From Rhodanobacter sp. 67-28 (GTDB lineage Bacteria > Pseudomonadota > Gammaproteobacteria > Xanthomonadales > Rhodanobacteraceae), in assembly GCA_001898415.1 (NCBI GenBank), contig MKTU01000026.1:64376-128375 (forward strand): 64,000 nt of DNA, written 5' to 3'. Each line of letters begins with the position of its first letter. Within the stretch, counting starts at the first letter, position 1. Below the pieces are notes generated by a model that did not search any database, was not told the origin of the DNA, and saw nothing but the letters and a program-made list of their open reading frames with translations. Shown here one piece after another: positions 37,430-48,057 of the stretch. Made by a program: the position numbers and the translations under genes.

Positions 37430-38662
37430 ATGGCCAATCTGCGGGAGCCTGGCGTCATGCACCAGCGCATCGTCCAATTTCTGACCCCGGCGCCGGACTC
37501 CGCGGCGGCGCGCAGCATGCATCGCGGCAAATCGCCGTGGGTGGATGCTGTGCACCTGTTGTGGTCGGCGTGGATCTTCGTCGTGCCGGTGTGGAACAAC
37601 GACGGCTGGAGCACGCGCTGGGTCGTCACCACTCTGGTTAGCTATCCGCTGTTCCTGCTGCTGTATTACCGGTGCATCGCGGGGCCGCGTGCGCAGGTCC
37701 GCGCAGGCGCCCTCGCGTTGGTGCTGCTGAGCATGTCGTTGCTGCCCTGGTACCCCAGCGGGCTGACCTATTTCATCTATGGCTGCGTGATGCTCTGCAC
37801 CAGCGTGGGTCGTTTCCGCGCCTATCTCGGCTGGCTGGCCGGGCTCAACGTGGTGTTGCTGGCCGAGACCTCGCTGCTCGGTTACCCATGGCAGGCCGTG
37901 TTCTCCATCCCGCTGACCTCGTTCATCATCGGCATCATCATCAAGGCCGAGCATGGCAGCGAGGAGAAGGACGCGCAGCTGCGGCTCTCGCACGAAGAAG
38001 TGCGTCGGCTGGCGGCCACTGCCGAGCGCGAGCGCATCGGCCGCGACCTGCACGATCTGCTGGGCCATACCCTGTCGCTGATCACGCTGAAGCTGGAGTT
38101 GTCACGCAAGCTGTTCGACCGGGACCATGCGGCGGCCAGGCGCGAAGTGGAAGAGGCGGAGAAGGTGGCGCGTCACGCCCTTGCCGAAGTGCGCAGTGCG
38201 GTCAGCGGCATCCACGCCACCGACCTGGCGGCCGAGCTGGCCTCGGCGCGGCTGCTGCTGGAATCCTCCGGGGTGTGCATGGAATACGCGGCACCGCCGA
38301 CCGACTTGCCGCAAGACACCGAACGCAGCCTCTCGCTGATCCTGCGCGAGGCGGCGACCAATATCGCGCGCCACGCGGCGGCAAGTTGCGCGAACGTCGA
38401 TTTCGTGCGCGAGCCTGCCGGCGTGCGCATGAGTATCCGTGACAACGGCCGCGGCGGCATCGACGGCGCCGGCAACGGCCTGCGCGGCATGCGCGAGCGC
38501 GTGCGCTCGCTGGGCGGCACGCTGGAGATCAGCTCGCCGTTGCGCGGCGGCACGACCATGCTGGTCAGCGCGCCGCTGCCGGTGCTGCGACTGGTCGCCA
38601 TGCCAGCGACCGCTGCCGGCGGCGTGGCGCCCGCGGCGCAGGGTGGGCATTCGGCCGCCTGA
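37430..38662 (+). CDS. DesK-like sensor histidine kinase
   Basis: The 410-aa protein has about five membrane helices (residues about 42-170), then a HisKA_3 dimerisation domain with RERIGRDLHDLLGHTLSLI (phospho-His208) and a HATPase domain (LILREAATNIARHA as N-box, RDNGRGG and NGLRGMRERV as G-boxes). This is the DesK/NarX subfamily. DesK in Bacillus senses membrane fluidity; the signal here is unknown. The last 30 residues are Ala/Gly-rich. ATG 37430 is taken; a second ATG at 37457 is possible. The response regulator follows after 63 bp. Confidence 0.93.
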   Translation: MANLREPGVMHQRIVQFLTPAPDSAAARSMHRGKSPWVDAVHLLWSAWIFVVPVWNNDGWSTRWVVTTLVSYPLFLLLYYRCIAGPRAQVRAGALALVLLSMSLLPWYPSGLTYFIYGCVMLCTSVGRFRAYLGWLAGLNVVLLAETSLLGYPWQAVFSIPLTSFIIGIIIKAEHGSEEKDAQLRLSHEEVRRLAATAERERIGRDLHDLLGHTLSLITLKLELSRKLFDRDHAAARREVEEAEKVARHALAEVRSAVSGIHATDLAAELASARLLLESSGVCMEYAAPPTDLPQDTERSLSLILREAATNIARHAAASCANVDFVREPAGVRMSIRDNGRGGIDGAGNGLRGMRERVRSLGGTLEISSPLRGGTTMLVSAPLPVLRLVAMPATAAGGVAPAAQGGHSAA

Positions 38663-38725
38663 CGATCGAAGCCATCACGATGGAGCTTTTCCAATGCCGC
38701 TGAAGCAATCGCCACGAGGCGCCGC

Positions 38726-39331
38726 ATGATCCGCGTGCTGCTGGCCGAGGACCAGGCGATGGTGCGCGGCGCACTGTCGGCGCTGCTGAGCCTGGAGCCG
38801 GACATGGAGGTGCTCGGCTCCGCACCCGACGGCGAGGCGGCGTGGCGGGAGATGCAGCGCCTGAAGCCCGATGTGCTGGTCACCGATATCGAGATGCCCG
38901 GCCTCACCGGGCTGGAACTGGCCCAGCGCATCCAGCGTCACGACGAGCTGCCGGTGAAGGTCATCATCGTCACCACCTTCGCCCGCCCGGGCTTCCTTCG
39001 TCGCGCGCTGGACGCCGGCGTGTCGGGCTACCTGCTGAAGGACGCTCCCGCCGAGAACCTCGCCGAGGCGTTGCGCACCGTACACCGCGGTGGGCGCGCG
39101 ATCGACCCGCAGCTGGCGCTGGAAGCCTGGTCCGAAGCCGACCCGCTGAACGATCGCGAACGCCAGGTGCTGCGCCTCGCCGGCGAGGGCCAATCCGCCG
39201 GCGACATCGCCGCAAAACTCAACCTCTCGCACGGCACCGTGCGCAATTATCTGTCCGAAGCGATCGGCAAACTCGGCGTCGGCAACCGCATCGAGGCGTA
39301 TCGGCTGGCGCGGCAAAAAGGCTGGTTGTAA
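38726..39331 (+). CDS. DesR-like response regulator (NarL/LuxR family)
   Basis: The 201-aa protein has a receiver domain with acidic pocket LLAEDQ, phospho-acceptor Asp54 in LVTDIEMPG, and Lys in GYLLKDAPAEN. Its C-terminal LuxR-type HTH has LNDRERQVLRLAGEGQSAGD and LNLSHGTVRNYLSEAIGKLG. It is the partner of the kinase encoded upstream, and the pair probably controls the ABC exporter in the same cluster. queA follows 54 bp later but carries its own -10 box. Confidence 0.94.
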   Translation: MIRVLLAEDQAMVRGALSALLSLEPDMEVLGSAPDGEAAWREMQRLKPDVLVTDIEMPGLTGLELAQRIQRHDELPVKVIIVTTFARPGFLRRALDAGVSGYLLKDAPAENLAEALRTVHRGGRAIDPQLALEAWSEADPLNDRERQVLRLAGEGQSAGDIAAKLNLSHGTVRNYLSEAIGKLGVGNRIEAYRLARQKGWL

Positions 39332-39385
39332 AGGTCGCGCAGGCGACGGAGACCGGCCGGCTGCGGGATAATGTCCCGTTTTCCG

Positions 39386-41589
<2,204 letters not shown>

Positions 41590-41596
41590 CAGCCCG

Positions 41597-41702
41597 CCCT
41601 GTGGGCGATGCCTTTTCCCCGGATCGGGAACCATCGCCCGCAGGGTGGACTCCTACCGCCACCGGGGGGCGGAGTCGCCTTTCGCTCGCGAAAGGTGACT
41701 CC
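41597..41702. repeat. Two tandem hairpins between tgt and yajC
   Basis: CCCTGTGGGCGATG (41597-41610) pairs with CATCGCCCGCAGGG (41632-41645) with one mismatch. GGAGTCGCCTTTCG (41671-41684) pairs with CGAAAGGTGACTCC (41689-41702) with one mismatch. They fill the first half of the 200-bp gap and look like a composite REP element. A CATAAT -10-like box follows at 41719-41724. Confidence 0.7.
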
Positions 41703-41789
41703 GACACCTCCCGCAAGGCATAATCGAGAATCTTTTATCGGGCGTTCGGCGGAAATCGCTGATGGCGCCACAACTTGCGAGACGCGAAG

Positions 41790-42116
41790 ATGAGTTTTCC
41801 GCTTTCCCCCGTGATTGCCCAAGCCACGCCGCAGCAGGGCGGCGGCATGTCCATGATCATCATGATGGTGGTGCTGTTCGGCCTGATGTATTTCATGATG
41901 ATCCGGCCGCAGATGAAGCGGCAGAAGGAGCACCGCGCCCTGATCGCCGCGCTGGCCAAGGGCGACGAAGTGGTCACCAACGGCGGCCTGGCCGGGCGCG
42001 TGGAAGAAGTGGGCGACACCTTCGTCACGGTCGAGATCGCGCCGAACGTGAAGGTGAAGCTGCAGAAGGGTGCCGTGCAGCAGGTGCTGCCCAAGGGCTC
42101 GCTGAAGTCAGCTTGA
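41790..42116 (+). CDS. yajC: Preprotein translocase subunit YajC
   Basis: YajC is a small inner-membrane partner of SecDF. The 108-aa protein has one membrane helix (about 25-43: MIIMMVVLFGLMYFMMIRP), then QMKRQKEHRALIAALAKGDE and VVTNGGLAGRVEEV, the conserved cytoplasmic domain. ATG 41790 (MSFPLSPVIAQA) is taken; a start five codons upstream lacks a ribosome site. secD follows after a gap filled by tandem hairpins. Confidence 0.96.
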   Translation: MSFPLSPVIAQATPQQGGGMSMIIMMVVLFGLMYFMMIRPQMKRQKEHRALIAALAKGDEVVTNGGLAGRVEEVGDTFVTVEIAPNVKVKLQKGAVQQVLPKGSLKSA

Positions 42117-42155
42117 GCCACGGGATGTCCAGGGGCGGGGCCTTTTCGAATAGCG

Positions 42156-42264
42156 CGGCCATGGATGGCCGCTTCTTGACGTTCGCGATCAGGGACGATC
42201 GCAAAAACATGCTTCGGCCATGGATGGCCGCTTGTTGACGTTCGCGATCATGGATGATCGCAAA
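42156..42264. repeat. Tandem palindromic repeat between yajC and secD
   Basis: Two copies of a unit of about 49 bp (42156-42204 and 42215-42264, period 59) differ at only a few positions. Each copy holds two hairpins: CGGCCAT-GG-ATGGCCG and GCGATC..GATCGC. The second copy ends 10 bp before the secD ATG. Similar GCGGCC..GGCCGC hairpins occur twice between secD and secF. Confidence 0.85.
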
Positions 42265-42274
42265 GGACCGGATC

Positions 42275-44158
42275 ATGACTGATTTTCCCCGCTGGAAATA
42301 CGCGCTGGTCGCGCTGGTGATGGTGTTCGGCGTGATCTACGCGCTGCCGAACGCCTTTGTTCCCGTGCCCGCCGTTCAGGTGAGCGCCAATCGCGGTGCG
42401 CCGGCAATCGACCAGGCCGTACGCCAGAAGGTCATCGACACGCTGACCCAGAAGCGCATCGCCTTCGGCGAGGTCGTGGTGGAAGGCGACAGCCTGCTTG
42501 CCACCTTCGCCGACACCGACGTGCAGAAGAGCGGCTCGGACGCGATCAAGGCGCTGCTCGGCGACAAGTACACGGTGGCGTTCAAGCTGCAGTCCACCGT
42601 GCCGGAGTGGCTGGGCATGATCGGTGCCCGTTCCATGCCGCTGGGCCTGGACCTGCAGGGCGGCGTGCACTTCCTGATGCAGGTCGACCAGAACGACGTC
42701 ATCGACAAGCAGGAGAGCAGCTACGCCGACGACATCCGCAGCCTGCTGCGCGACAAGAAGATCCGCTATGAATCGGTGGCGCGCAATTCCGTGCGCGGCA
42801 AGGGCGTCGCCGTGGTGCTGCGCTCGGAGGACGACCGCGCCAAGGCCGCAGACGCGATCGCCAACGAGTACACCGACTTGCTGGTGTCCAACGGTCCCAG
42901 CACCGGCGACCGTTTCGTGCTCAATGCGGTGATCAAGCCCGACAAGCTGCGCGACATCGGCCGCGGCGCGATCACCCAGAACCTGCAGACGCTGCGCAAC
43001 CGCATCAACGCGCTGGGCGTGTCCGAGCCGCTGATCCAGCAGCAGGGCGAGAACCACATCGTGGTCGACCTCGCCGGCGTGCAGGACCCGGCCGAGGCGA
43101 AGAAGCTGATCGGCACCGTGGCCACCCTGGAATACCGCCCCGGCATCGGCCACCCCGGCGATCCGCAGGCGCGCGAGGCGGAGAAGACCGGCAACATCCC
43201 GCCGGACGCCAACCTCTACCACATGCGCGGCACCGGCCTGCCGGTGCTGGTCAGCAAGAAGGTGATCGTGACCGGCAAGGAGCTGGTCGACGCCTCCTCG
43301 GGCATCGACCAGCAGAGCGGCACGCCCAAGGTCGACGTCACGCTCAATGCCGCCGGCGCGCGCAAGATGAGCGATTTCACCAACGCGAACGTCGGCAAGC
43401 CGATGGCGGTGGTCTACGTCGAGCGCGTGACCGAGACCAAGATGATCGACGGCAAGGAAGTGCGCGTTCCGAAGGTCACCGAGTCGGTGATCAACGACGC
43501 CAACATCGCCAGCCCGTTCGGCCGGCAATTCCAGACCACCGGCCTGGGCAGCCCGAAGGAAGCATCCGACCTGGCGCTGCTGCTCAAGGGTGGCGCGTTC
43601 GCTGCTCCGGTGGACATCATCGAGGAAGGCGTGATCGGTTCCAGCATGGGTGCGGACAACATCGACAAGGGCTTCAAGTCGGTGATGCTGGGCCTGGCCC
43701 TGGTGCTGCTGGCCGCCGCGGTCTACTACAAGCTGTTCGGCCTGGTCGCGGACATCGCGCTGTTCTTCAACCTGGTGATCCTGGTGGCGGTGATGTCGCT
43801 GATCGGGGTGACCCTGACCATGCCCGGCATCGCCGGCATCGTGCTCACCCTGGGCATGGCGATCGACGCCAACGTGCTGATCTGCGAACGCGTGCGCGAG
43901 GAGCTGCGCAACGGCTCCACGCCGCACGCGGCGATCTACGCCGGCTACGAGAAGGCCTGGTCGACCATTCTGGACGCCAACGTCACCCACCTGATCGCGG
44001 CGCTGGCGCTGACCACGATGGGCACCGGCGCGATCAAGGGCTTCGGCGTCACGCTGATGATCGGCATCCTGACCTCGCTGTTCACCTCGGTGACGCTGAC
44101 CCATGCGTTCACTGCGGCGATCCACGGCCACCGCAAGCTCAAGACCCTGTCGGTCTAG
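42275..44158 (+). CDS. secD: Protein translocase subunit SecD
   Basis: SecD with SecF uses the proton gradient to pull proteins across the inner membrane. The 627-aa protein has an N-terminal helix (YALVALVMVFGVIYALPNAF), a large periplasmic P1 domain with LGLDLQGGVHFLMQVD, and five C-terminal helices containing LRNRINALGVSEP, GIVLTLGMAIDANVLICERVREE and GTGAIKGFGVTLMIGI. ATG 42275 (MTDFPRWKYALV) with AAAGGA upstream is chosen over an ATC-type extension. secF follows after 120 bp carrying two hairpins. Confidence 0.98.
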   Translation: MTDFPRWKYALVALVMVFGVIYALPNAFVPVPAVQVSANRGAPAIDQAVRQKVIDTLTQKRIAFGEVVVEGDSLLATFADTDVQKSGSDAIKALLGDKYTVAFKLQSTVPEWLGMIGARSMPLGLDLQGGVHFLMQVDQNDVIDKQESSYADDIRSLLRDKKIRYESVARNSVRGKGVAVVLRSEDDRAKAADAIANEYTDLLVSNGPSTGDRFVLNAVIKPDKLRDIGRGAITQNLQTLRNRINALGVSEPLIQQQGENHIVVDLAGVQDPAEAKKLIGTVATLEYRPGIGHPGDPQAREAEKTGNIPPDANLYHMRGTGLPVLVSKKVIVTGKELVDASSGIDQQSGTPKVDVTLNAAGARKMSDFTNANVGKPMAVVYVERVTETKMIDGKEVRVPKVTESVINDANIASPFGRQFQTTGLGSPKEASDLALLLKGGAFAAPVDIIEEGVIGSSMGADNIDKGFKSVMLGLALVLLAAAVYYKLFGLVADIALFFNLVILVAVMSLIGVTLTMPGIAGIVLTLGMAIDANVLICERVREELRNGSTPHAAIYAGYEKAWSTILDANVTHLIAALALTTMGTGAIKGFGVTLMIGILTSLFTSVTLTHAFTAAIHGHRKLKTLSV

Positions 44159-44175
44159 GCGTCGCGTCGAACAGT

Positions 44176-44243
44176 GCGGCCCCGGACGGCCGCTTTCGCC
44201 GGAAAGGGACTCCCTGAATTGATCGTGCGGCCATGAGGGCCGC
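44176..44243. repeat. Two GCGGCC hairpins between secD and secF
   Basis: GCGGCC..GGCCGC occurs at 44176-44193 and 44227-44243, each preceded by GT and followed by TT. The sequences match the hairpins upstream of secD (CGGCC..GGCCG), so one repeat family marks both junctions of the sec operon. Confidence 0.8.
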
Positions 44244-44278
44244 TTGACCGGAACGGAACGTCCACACAGAGAATTGCC

Positions 44279-45241
44279 ATGGAAATCTTCAATCACGACA
44301 GCAACATCCACTTCCTGGGGATGCGCAAGTACACGGTCGGCCTGGCGATCCTGCTGATGATCGGCTCGATCGTGCTGATCGCCACCCGCGGGCTCAACTA
44401 CGGGCTGGATTTCACCGGCGGCGTGTCGATGCTGGTCAACTACGACCAGCCGGTGGAGATCGCCGACGTGCGCGGCGCGCTGGCCAAGGGCGGCTTCGAG
44501 GACGCTGTGGTGCAGAGCCTGGGCGGCACCCGCGAGGTGTCGATCCGGTTCCAGGCCAAGGATGATCCGGAGGCGATCCTGGCCAACGGCACGGTCAACC
44601 TCGACCGTGTCTCCGCCGACGTGATGGCGAAGCTCCACGCGGCGCGACCGGACGCCAAGCTGAAGAGCCGCGACTTCGTCAGCGCGCAGGTCGGCGCGGA
44701 GCTGAAATCGGACGGTACCTGGGCGGCCTTGCTGGTGATCCTGGGCATCATGGCCTACCTGTGGATCCGCTTCGAGCGCCGCTTCGCGATCGCCGCGGTG
44801 GCGACCGAAATCCACGACACGCTGGTCACGCTCGGCGTCATCGCGCTGGTGCAGCGCGAATTCGACATGACCGTGCTGGCCTCAGTGCTGGCGGTGATCG
44901 GCTACTCGATCAACGACAAGGTCGTGGTGTTCGACCGCATCCGCGAGCTGTTCCGCCTCGCGCGCAAGGCCGAGCCGGAGGAGATCCTCAACCGCTCGAT
45001 CAACAACACCCTGTCGCGAACCATCATCACCTCGCTGTTCACCGGCATCACCATGGGCGCGATGTGGCTGCTGGGCGGCCCGGCCGTGCACGGCTTCGCC
45101 ATCACCATGCTGATCGGCATCGTGGTCGGCACGCTGTCCTCGATCTTCGTGGCCAGCCCGATCCTGCTGTGGCTGGGCGTCTCGAAGAAGGACCTGATGC
45201 CGGTCACCCGCGACAACCCGGAGCTGGCGCGCCGCCCCTGA
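44279..45241 (+). CDS. secF: Protein translocase subunit SecF
   Basis: SecF completes the SecDF complex. The 320-aa protein has the N-terminal helix (YTVGLAILLMIGSIVLIATR), the signature LNYGLDFTGGVSMLV, and membrane helices with IGYSINDKVVVFDRIRELFR and NNTLSRTIITSLFTG. ATG 44279 (MEIFNHDSNIHFLGM) is the usual N-terminus. A terminator follows at 45269, so the tgt-yajC-secDF message probably ends here. Confidence 0.98.
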   Translation: MEIFNHDSNIHFLGMRKYTVGLAILLMIGSIVLIATRGLNYGLDFTGGVSMLVNYDQPVEIADVRGALAKGGFEDAVVQSLGGTREVSIRFQAKDDPEAILANGTVNLDRVSADVMAKLHAARPDAKLKSRDFVSAQVGAELKSDGTWAALLVILGIMAYLWIRFERRFAIAAVATEIHDTLVTLGVIALVQREFDMTVLASVLAVIGYSINDKVVVFDRIRELFRLARKAEPEEILNRSINNTLSRTIITSLFTGITMGAMWLLGGPAVHGFAITMLIGIVVGTLSSIFVASPILLWLGVSKKDLMPVTRDNPELARRP

Positions 45242-45268
45242 CCGACCGCGCGGCACGAGCCAGACGAG

Positions 45269-45299
45269 AGGCCCGGCCATGCCCGGGCCTTTCCTTTTC
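45269..45299 (+). terminator. Rho-independent terminator after secF
   Basis: AGGCCCGG (45269-45276) pairs with CCGGGCCT (45283-45290), followed by TTCCTTTTC. It lies 28 bp after the secF stop and separates the sec genes from motAB. Confidence 0.85.
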
Positions 45300-45404
45300 G
45301 GGATACCCGCCGTTCGCGACGCCGGCGGCCTTGCGGCAAATCCGGGCTACATCTTTCCCGCGGCGGGCCGATAACTCGTTGTCGAACCGCGCGCTGGAAC
45401 CTGC

Positions 45405-46274
45405 ATGCTTGTCCTGGTCGGAACCCTGGTTGTGCTCGTCAGCGTCGTGGGCGGCTACCTGCTGTCCCACGGGCAGCTGCTGGCGTTGTGGCAGCCCTAC
45501 GAACTGCTGATCATCGGCGGCGGCGCTGCGGGGGCCTACCTGACCGCCAATCCGACCAAGATCGTCAAGGCCACCTTCCGCGACATCATGGGGCTGCTGA
45601 AAGGCCCGAAGTACCGGACGCAGGATTATCTCGACCTGCTTTCGCTGCTCTACGACATCTTCAGCCTGATGCGCAAGAACGGCCTGCTCAGCCTCGAATC
45701 GCACATCGAGGAGCCGGCCACCAGCAGCGTGTTCTCGGCCTATCCGCGCCTGCTCGCCGAGCACCACCTGATCGAGTTCATCACCGACTGCCTGCGCCTG
45801 ATCGTGGGCGGCAGCATGAACCCGCACGAGCTGGAACAGCTCCTGGAGATGGAGCTGGAAGTCCACCACCAGGAAGCCGAGGCGCCGGCGATGGCCCTGA
45901 TGAAATCCGCCGACGCGCTGCCCGGTTTCGGCATCGTGGCGGCGGTGCTCGGCATCGTCACCACGATGTCGCAGCTGAGCGGAGATACCTCGCGCATCGG
46001 CGAGCACATCGCCGGCGCGCTGGTCGGCACCTTTCTCGGCATCCTGCTGTGCTATGGCTTCGCCGGGCCGCTGGCCTCGGCGATGGAGAACCGCGCGCAG
46101 GAGGACGGCAAGGCGTTTGAATGCGTGAAAGTCGCGCTGATGGCCAACCTGCGCGGCTACAACCCGATGGTGTCGGTGGAGTTCGCGCGCAAATCGCTGG
46201 TCGCGCAGGTGCGGCCCAGCTTCATGGAGCTGGAGGGGCATCTCAAGGGCGCGCGCGCCGGAGCCGGGGCGTGA
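45405..46274 (+). CDS. motA: Flagellar motor stator protein MotA
   Basis: MotA forms the proton channel of the flagellar stator with MotB. The 289-aa protein has four membrane helices (first MLVLVGTLVVLVSVVGGYLL; later GFGIVAAVLGIVTTMSQLSG and LVGTFLGILLCYGFAGPLAS), the cytoplasmic loop with charged residues expected to contact FliG (about 70-160), and QLLEMELEVHHQEAE typical of the longer MotA form. ATG 45405 is at the start of helix 1. It overlaps motB by 4 bp (GTGA). No other flagellar genes are in the window. Confidence 0.96.
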   Translation: MLVLVGTLVVLVSVVGGYLLSHGQLLALWQPYELLIIGGGAAGAYLTANPTKIVKATFRDIMGLLKGPKYRTQDYLDLLSLLYDIFSLMRKNGLLSLESHIEEPATSSVFSAYPRLLAEHHLIEFITDCLRLIVGGSMNPHELEQLLEMELEVHHQEAEAPAMALMKSADALPGFGIVAAVLGIVTTMSQLSGDTSRIGEHIAGALVGTFLGILLCYGFAGPLASAMENRAQEDGKAFECVKVALMANLRGYNPMVSVEFARKSLVAQVRPSFMELEGHLKGARAGAGA

Positions 46275-47338
46275 GCGAGGAGTTCGACCAGCCGATCATC
46301 ATCCGTCGCGTGCAGCGCCGGAAGCACGGCCATCACGGCGGTGCGTGGAAGGTGGCCTATGCGGATTTCGTCACCGCGATGATGGCGTTCTTCCTGGTGA
46401 TGTGGCTGATCGGCGTGGGCACCCGCGAGCAGAAGGCCGCGATCTCCGAGTACTTCAAGAACCCGAGCATGACTCCCGGCACCGCCACGATCGCGCCGCC
46501 TGGCCAGGCCGGCCCCGGCGGCGCCAGCGACAGCATGATCAAGCTTGGCGGGACGATGGACCTGCCGCGCGGCCCGGGCGCGGAAAAGCGCGGTGCGCCG
46601 CAGGTCAAGCACAACGTCGAGGACGCGATCAAACTGGCGCGCCAGGCCGACAAGTCGCGTCTGGAGGAGCTGATGAAGCGACTTAATGCCTCGATCCAGA
46701 GCAGCCAGGCGCTGGCGCCGTTCAAGGATCAGCTGCTGCTGGACATCACCTCCGAAGGCCTGCGCATCCAGATCGTCGACAAGCTCAACCGGCCGATGTT
46801 CGACACCGGCAGCGCGCGGCTCAAGCCGTACACGGTGCAGATCCTGCGCGAACTGGGCCGCTCGATCGACGACGTGCCGAACCAGATCAGCATCTCCGGC
46901 CACACCGACGATGCGCCGTACAACAGCGGGCACGACTACAGCAACTGGGAGTTGTCGGCCGATCGCGGCAACGCCGCCCGTCGTGCGCTGATCGCCGGCG
47001 GGCTGGAGGCGGACAAGATCTCGCGCGTGGTGGGCCTGGCCGCATCCGTGCCGTTCGACAAGCAGAACCCCGCCGATCCGGTCAATCGCCGCATCAGCAT
47101 CATCGTGATGACCGACCAGGCCGCCAAGGCGGCGCGTTCGATGGAAGTGGCCGATGGCGGTGCGACGCAGCCTTCGCCGATGCCGACTCCAAAACCGGCA
47201 CCACTGGCCGCTTCGATTGTCGCCACGACGCCCGCGCTGGCGCGTCTGCCGGTGCCGCCGGTGATCGTCCACCCCGAGAGCGCGGCGACGCCGGGAACGG
47301 GCGCGACTCAGTTCTCGGCGAAACCTGCGTCGCGCTGA
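46271..47338 (+). CDS. motB: Flagellar motor protein MotB
   Basis: MotB anchors the stator to peptidoglycan. The 355-aa protein has a basic N-terminus (IIIRRVQRRKHGHHGGAWK), one membrane helix with the proton-carrying Asp in VAYADFVTAMMAFFLVMWLI, a plug region and a C-terminal OmpA-like peptidoglycan-binding domain (FDTGSARLKPYTVQILRELG, ISGHTDDAPYNSG, LSADRGNAARRAL, NRRISIIV). The GTG start at 46271 overlaps the motA stop. The Pro/Ala-rich tail (about 50 residues) overlaps the convergent murU gene by 31 bp. Confidence 0.96.
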   Translation: MSEEFDQPIIIRRVQRRKHGHHGGAWKVAYADFVTAMMAFFLVMWLIGVGTREQKAAISEYFKNPSMTPGTATIAPPGQAGPGGASDSMIKLGGTMDLPRGPGAEKRGAPQVKHNVEDAIKLARQADKSRLEELMKRLNASIQSSQALAPFKDQLLLDITSEGLRIQIVDKLNRPMFDTGSARLKPYTVQILRELGRSIDDVPNQISISGHTDDAPYNSGHDYSNWELSADRGNAARRALIAGGLEADKISRVVGLAASVPFDKQNPADPVNRRISIIVMTDQAAKAARSMEVADGGATQPSPMPTPKPAPLAASIVATTPALARLPVPPVIVHPESAATPGTGATQFSAKPASR

Positions 47339-48057
47339 TCGCCGTGCAACATCGCTGCGTCGCCGCGTTCGGCGTCGAGCTGTGCGAGGCGCTCGGGCGT
47401 GCCCACGTCCGTCCACACGCCGTGGTGATGGGTGCCGCTGACGGCTTGCCGAGCCATCGCGCCCAGCAGCAACTGGCGCAGCTTGAAGATGGGCGCCGCG
47501 GCTTCGTCGGCGGCCGTGCCGGCAAGTTCCCGCCAGCCGTCCAGCAGCTCCCGGCGGAACACGCCAATGCCGCTGAAGGTGAGCCGCGGTTCGCCGCTTG
47601 CCTGCACCAGACCTTGCCCGTCCAGCGCGAAATCGCCTTCGGGGTGGTGCGGCGGGTTGTCGACCAGCAGCAGGTGCGCCAGCCCCGCCGGCTCGGCGGG
47701 CAGCGTGCCGAAATCGGCATCGCACCAGACATCCCCGCTGATGGCGAGGAACGGCCCGGTGCCCAGCAACGGCAGCGCGTTCAGCATGCCACCGCCGGTT
47801 TCCAGCGGCACGGGGCCTTCGTAGGCGTAGCGGATGCGCAGGCCCCAGCGGGAACCGTCGCCCAGCACCGCCGGAAACTGCTCGGCCAGGTGCGAGGTGT
47901 TGATCACCACGTAGTGCACGCCGGCGGCGGCGAGACGTTCGAGGTGCCAGACGATCAGCGGCTTGCCGCCGACGCAAAGCAGTGGCTTGGGCGTGCGGTC
48001 GGTCAGCGGGCGCATGCGCTCGCCGCGGCCGGCGGCGAAGATCAGTGCGTGCCTCAT
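47308..48057 (-). CDS. murU: N-acetylmuramate-1-phosphate uridylyltransferase
   Basis: MurU makes UDP-MurNAc from MurNAc-1-phosphate in the peptidoglycan recycling bypass that avoids the fosfomycin-sensitive MurA step. The 249-aa nucleotidyltransferase has GRGERMRPLTDRTPKPL, EGPVPLETGGGMLNAL, FLAISGDVWCDADF and the C-terminal GVWTDVGTPERLAQLD. ATG 48057 overlaps the amgK stop (ATGA), so the two genes are coupled. Its 3' end overlaps motB tail-to-tail by 31 bp. Pairing with amgK separates it from other sugar nucleotidyltransferases. Confidence 0.93.
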   Translation of the reverse strand: MRHALIFAAGRGERMRPLTDRTPKPLLCVGGKPLIVWHLERLAAAGVHYVVINTSHLAEQFPAVLGDGSRWGLRIRYAYEGPVPLETGGGMLNALPLLGTGPFLAISGDVWCDADFGTLPAEPAGLAHLLLVDNPPHHPEGDFALDGQGLVQASGEPRLTFSGIGVFRRELLDGWRELAGTAADEAAAPIFKLRQLLLGAMARQAVSGTHHHGVWTDVGTPERLAQLDAERGDAAMLHGDQRDAGFAEN

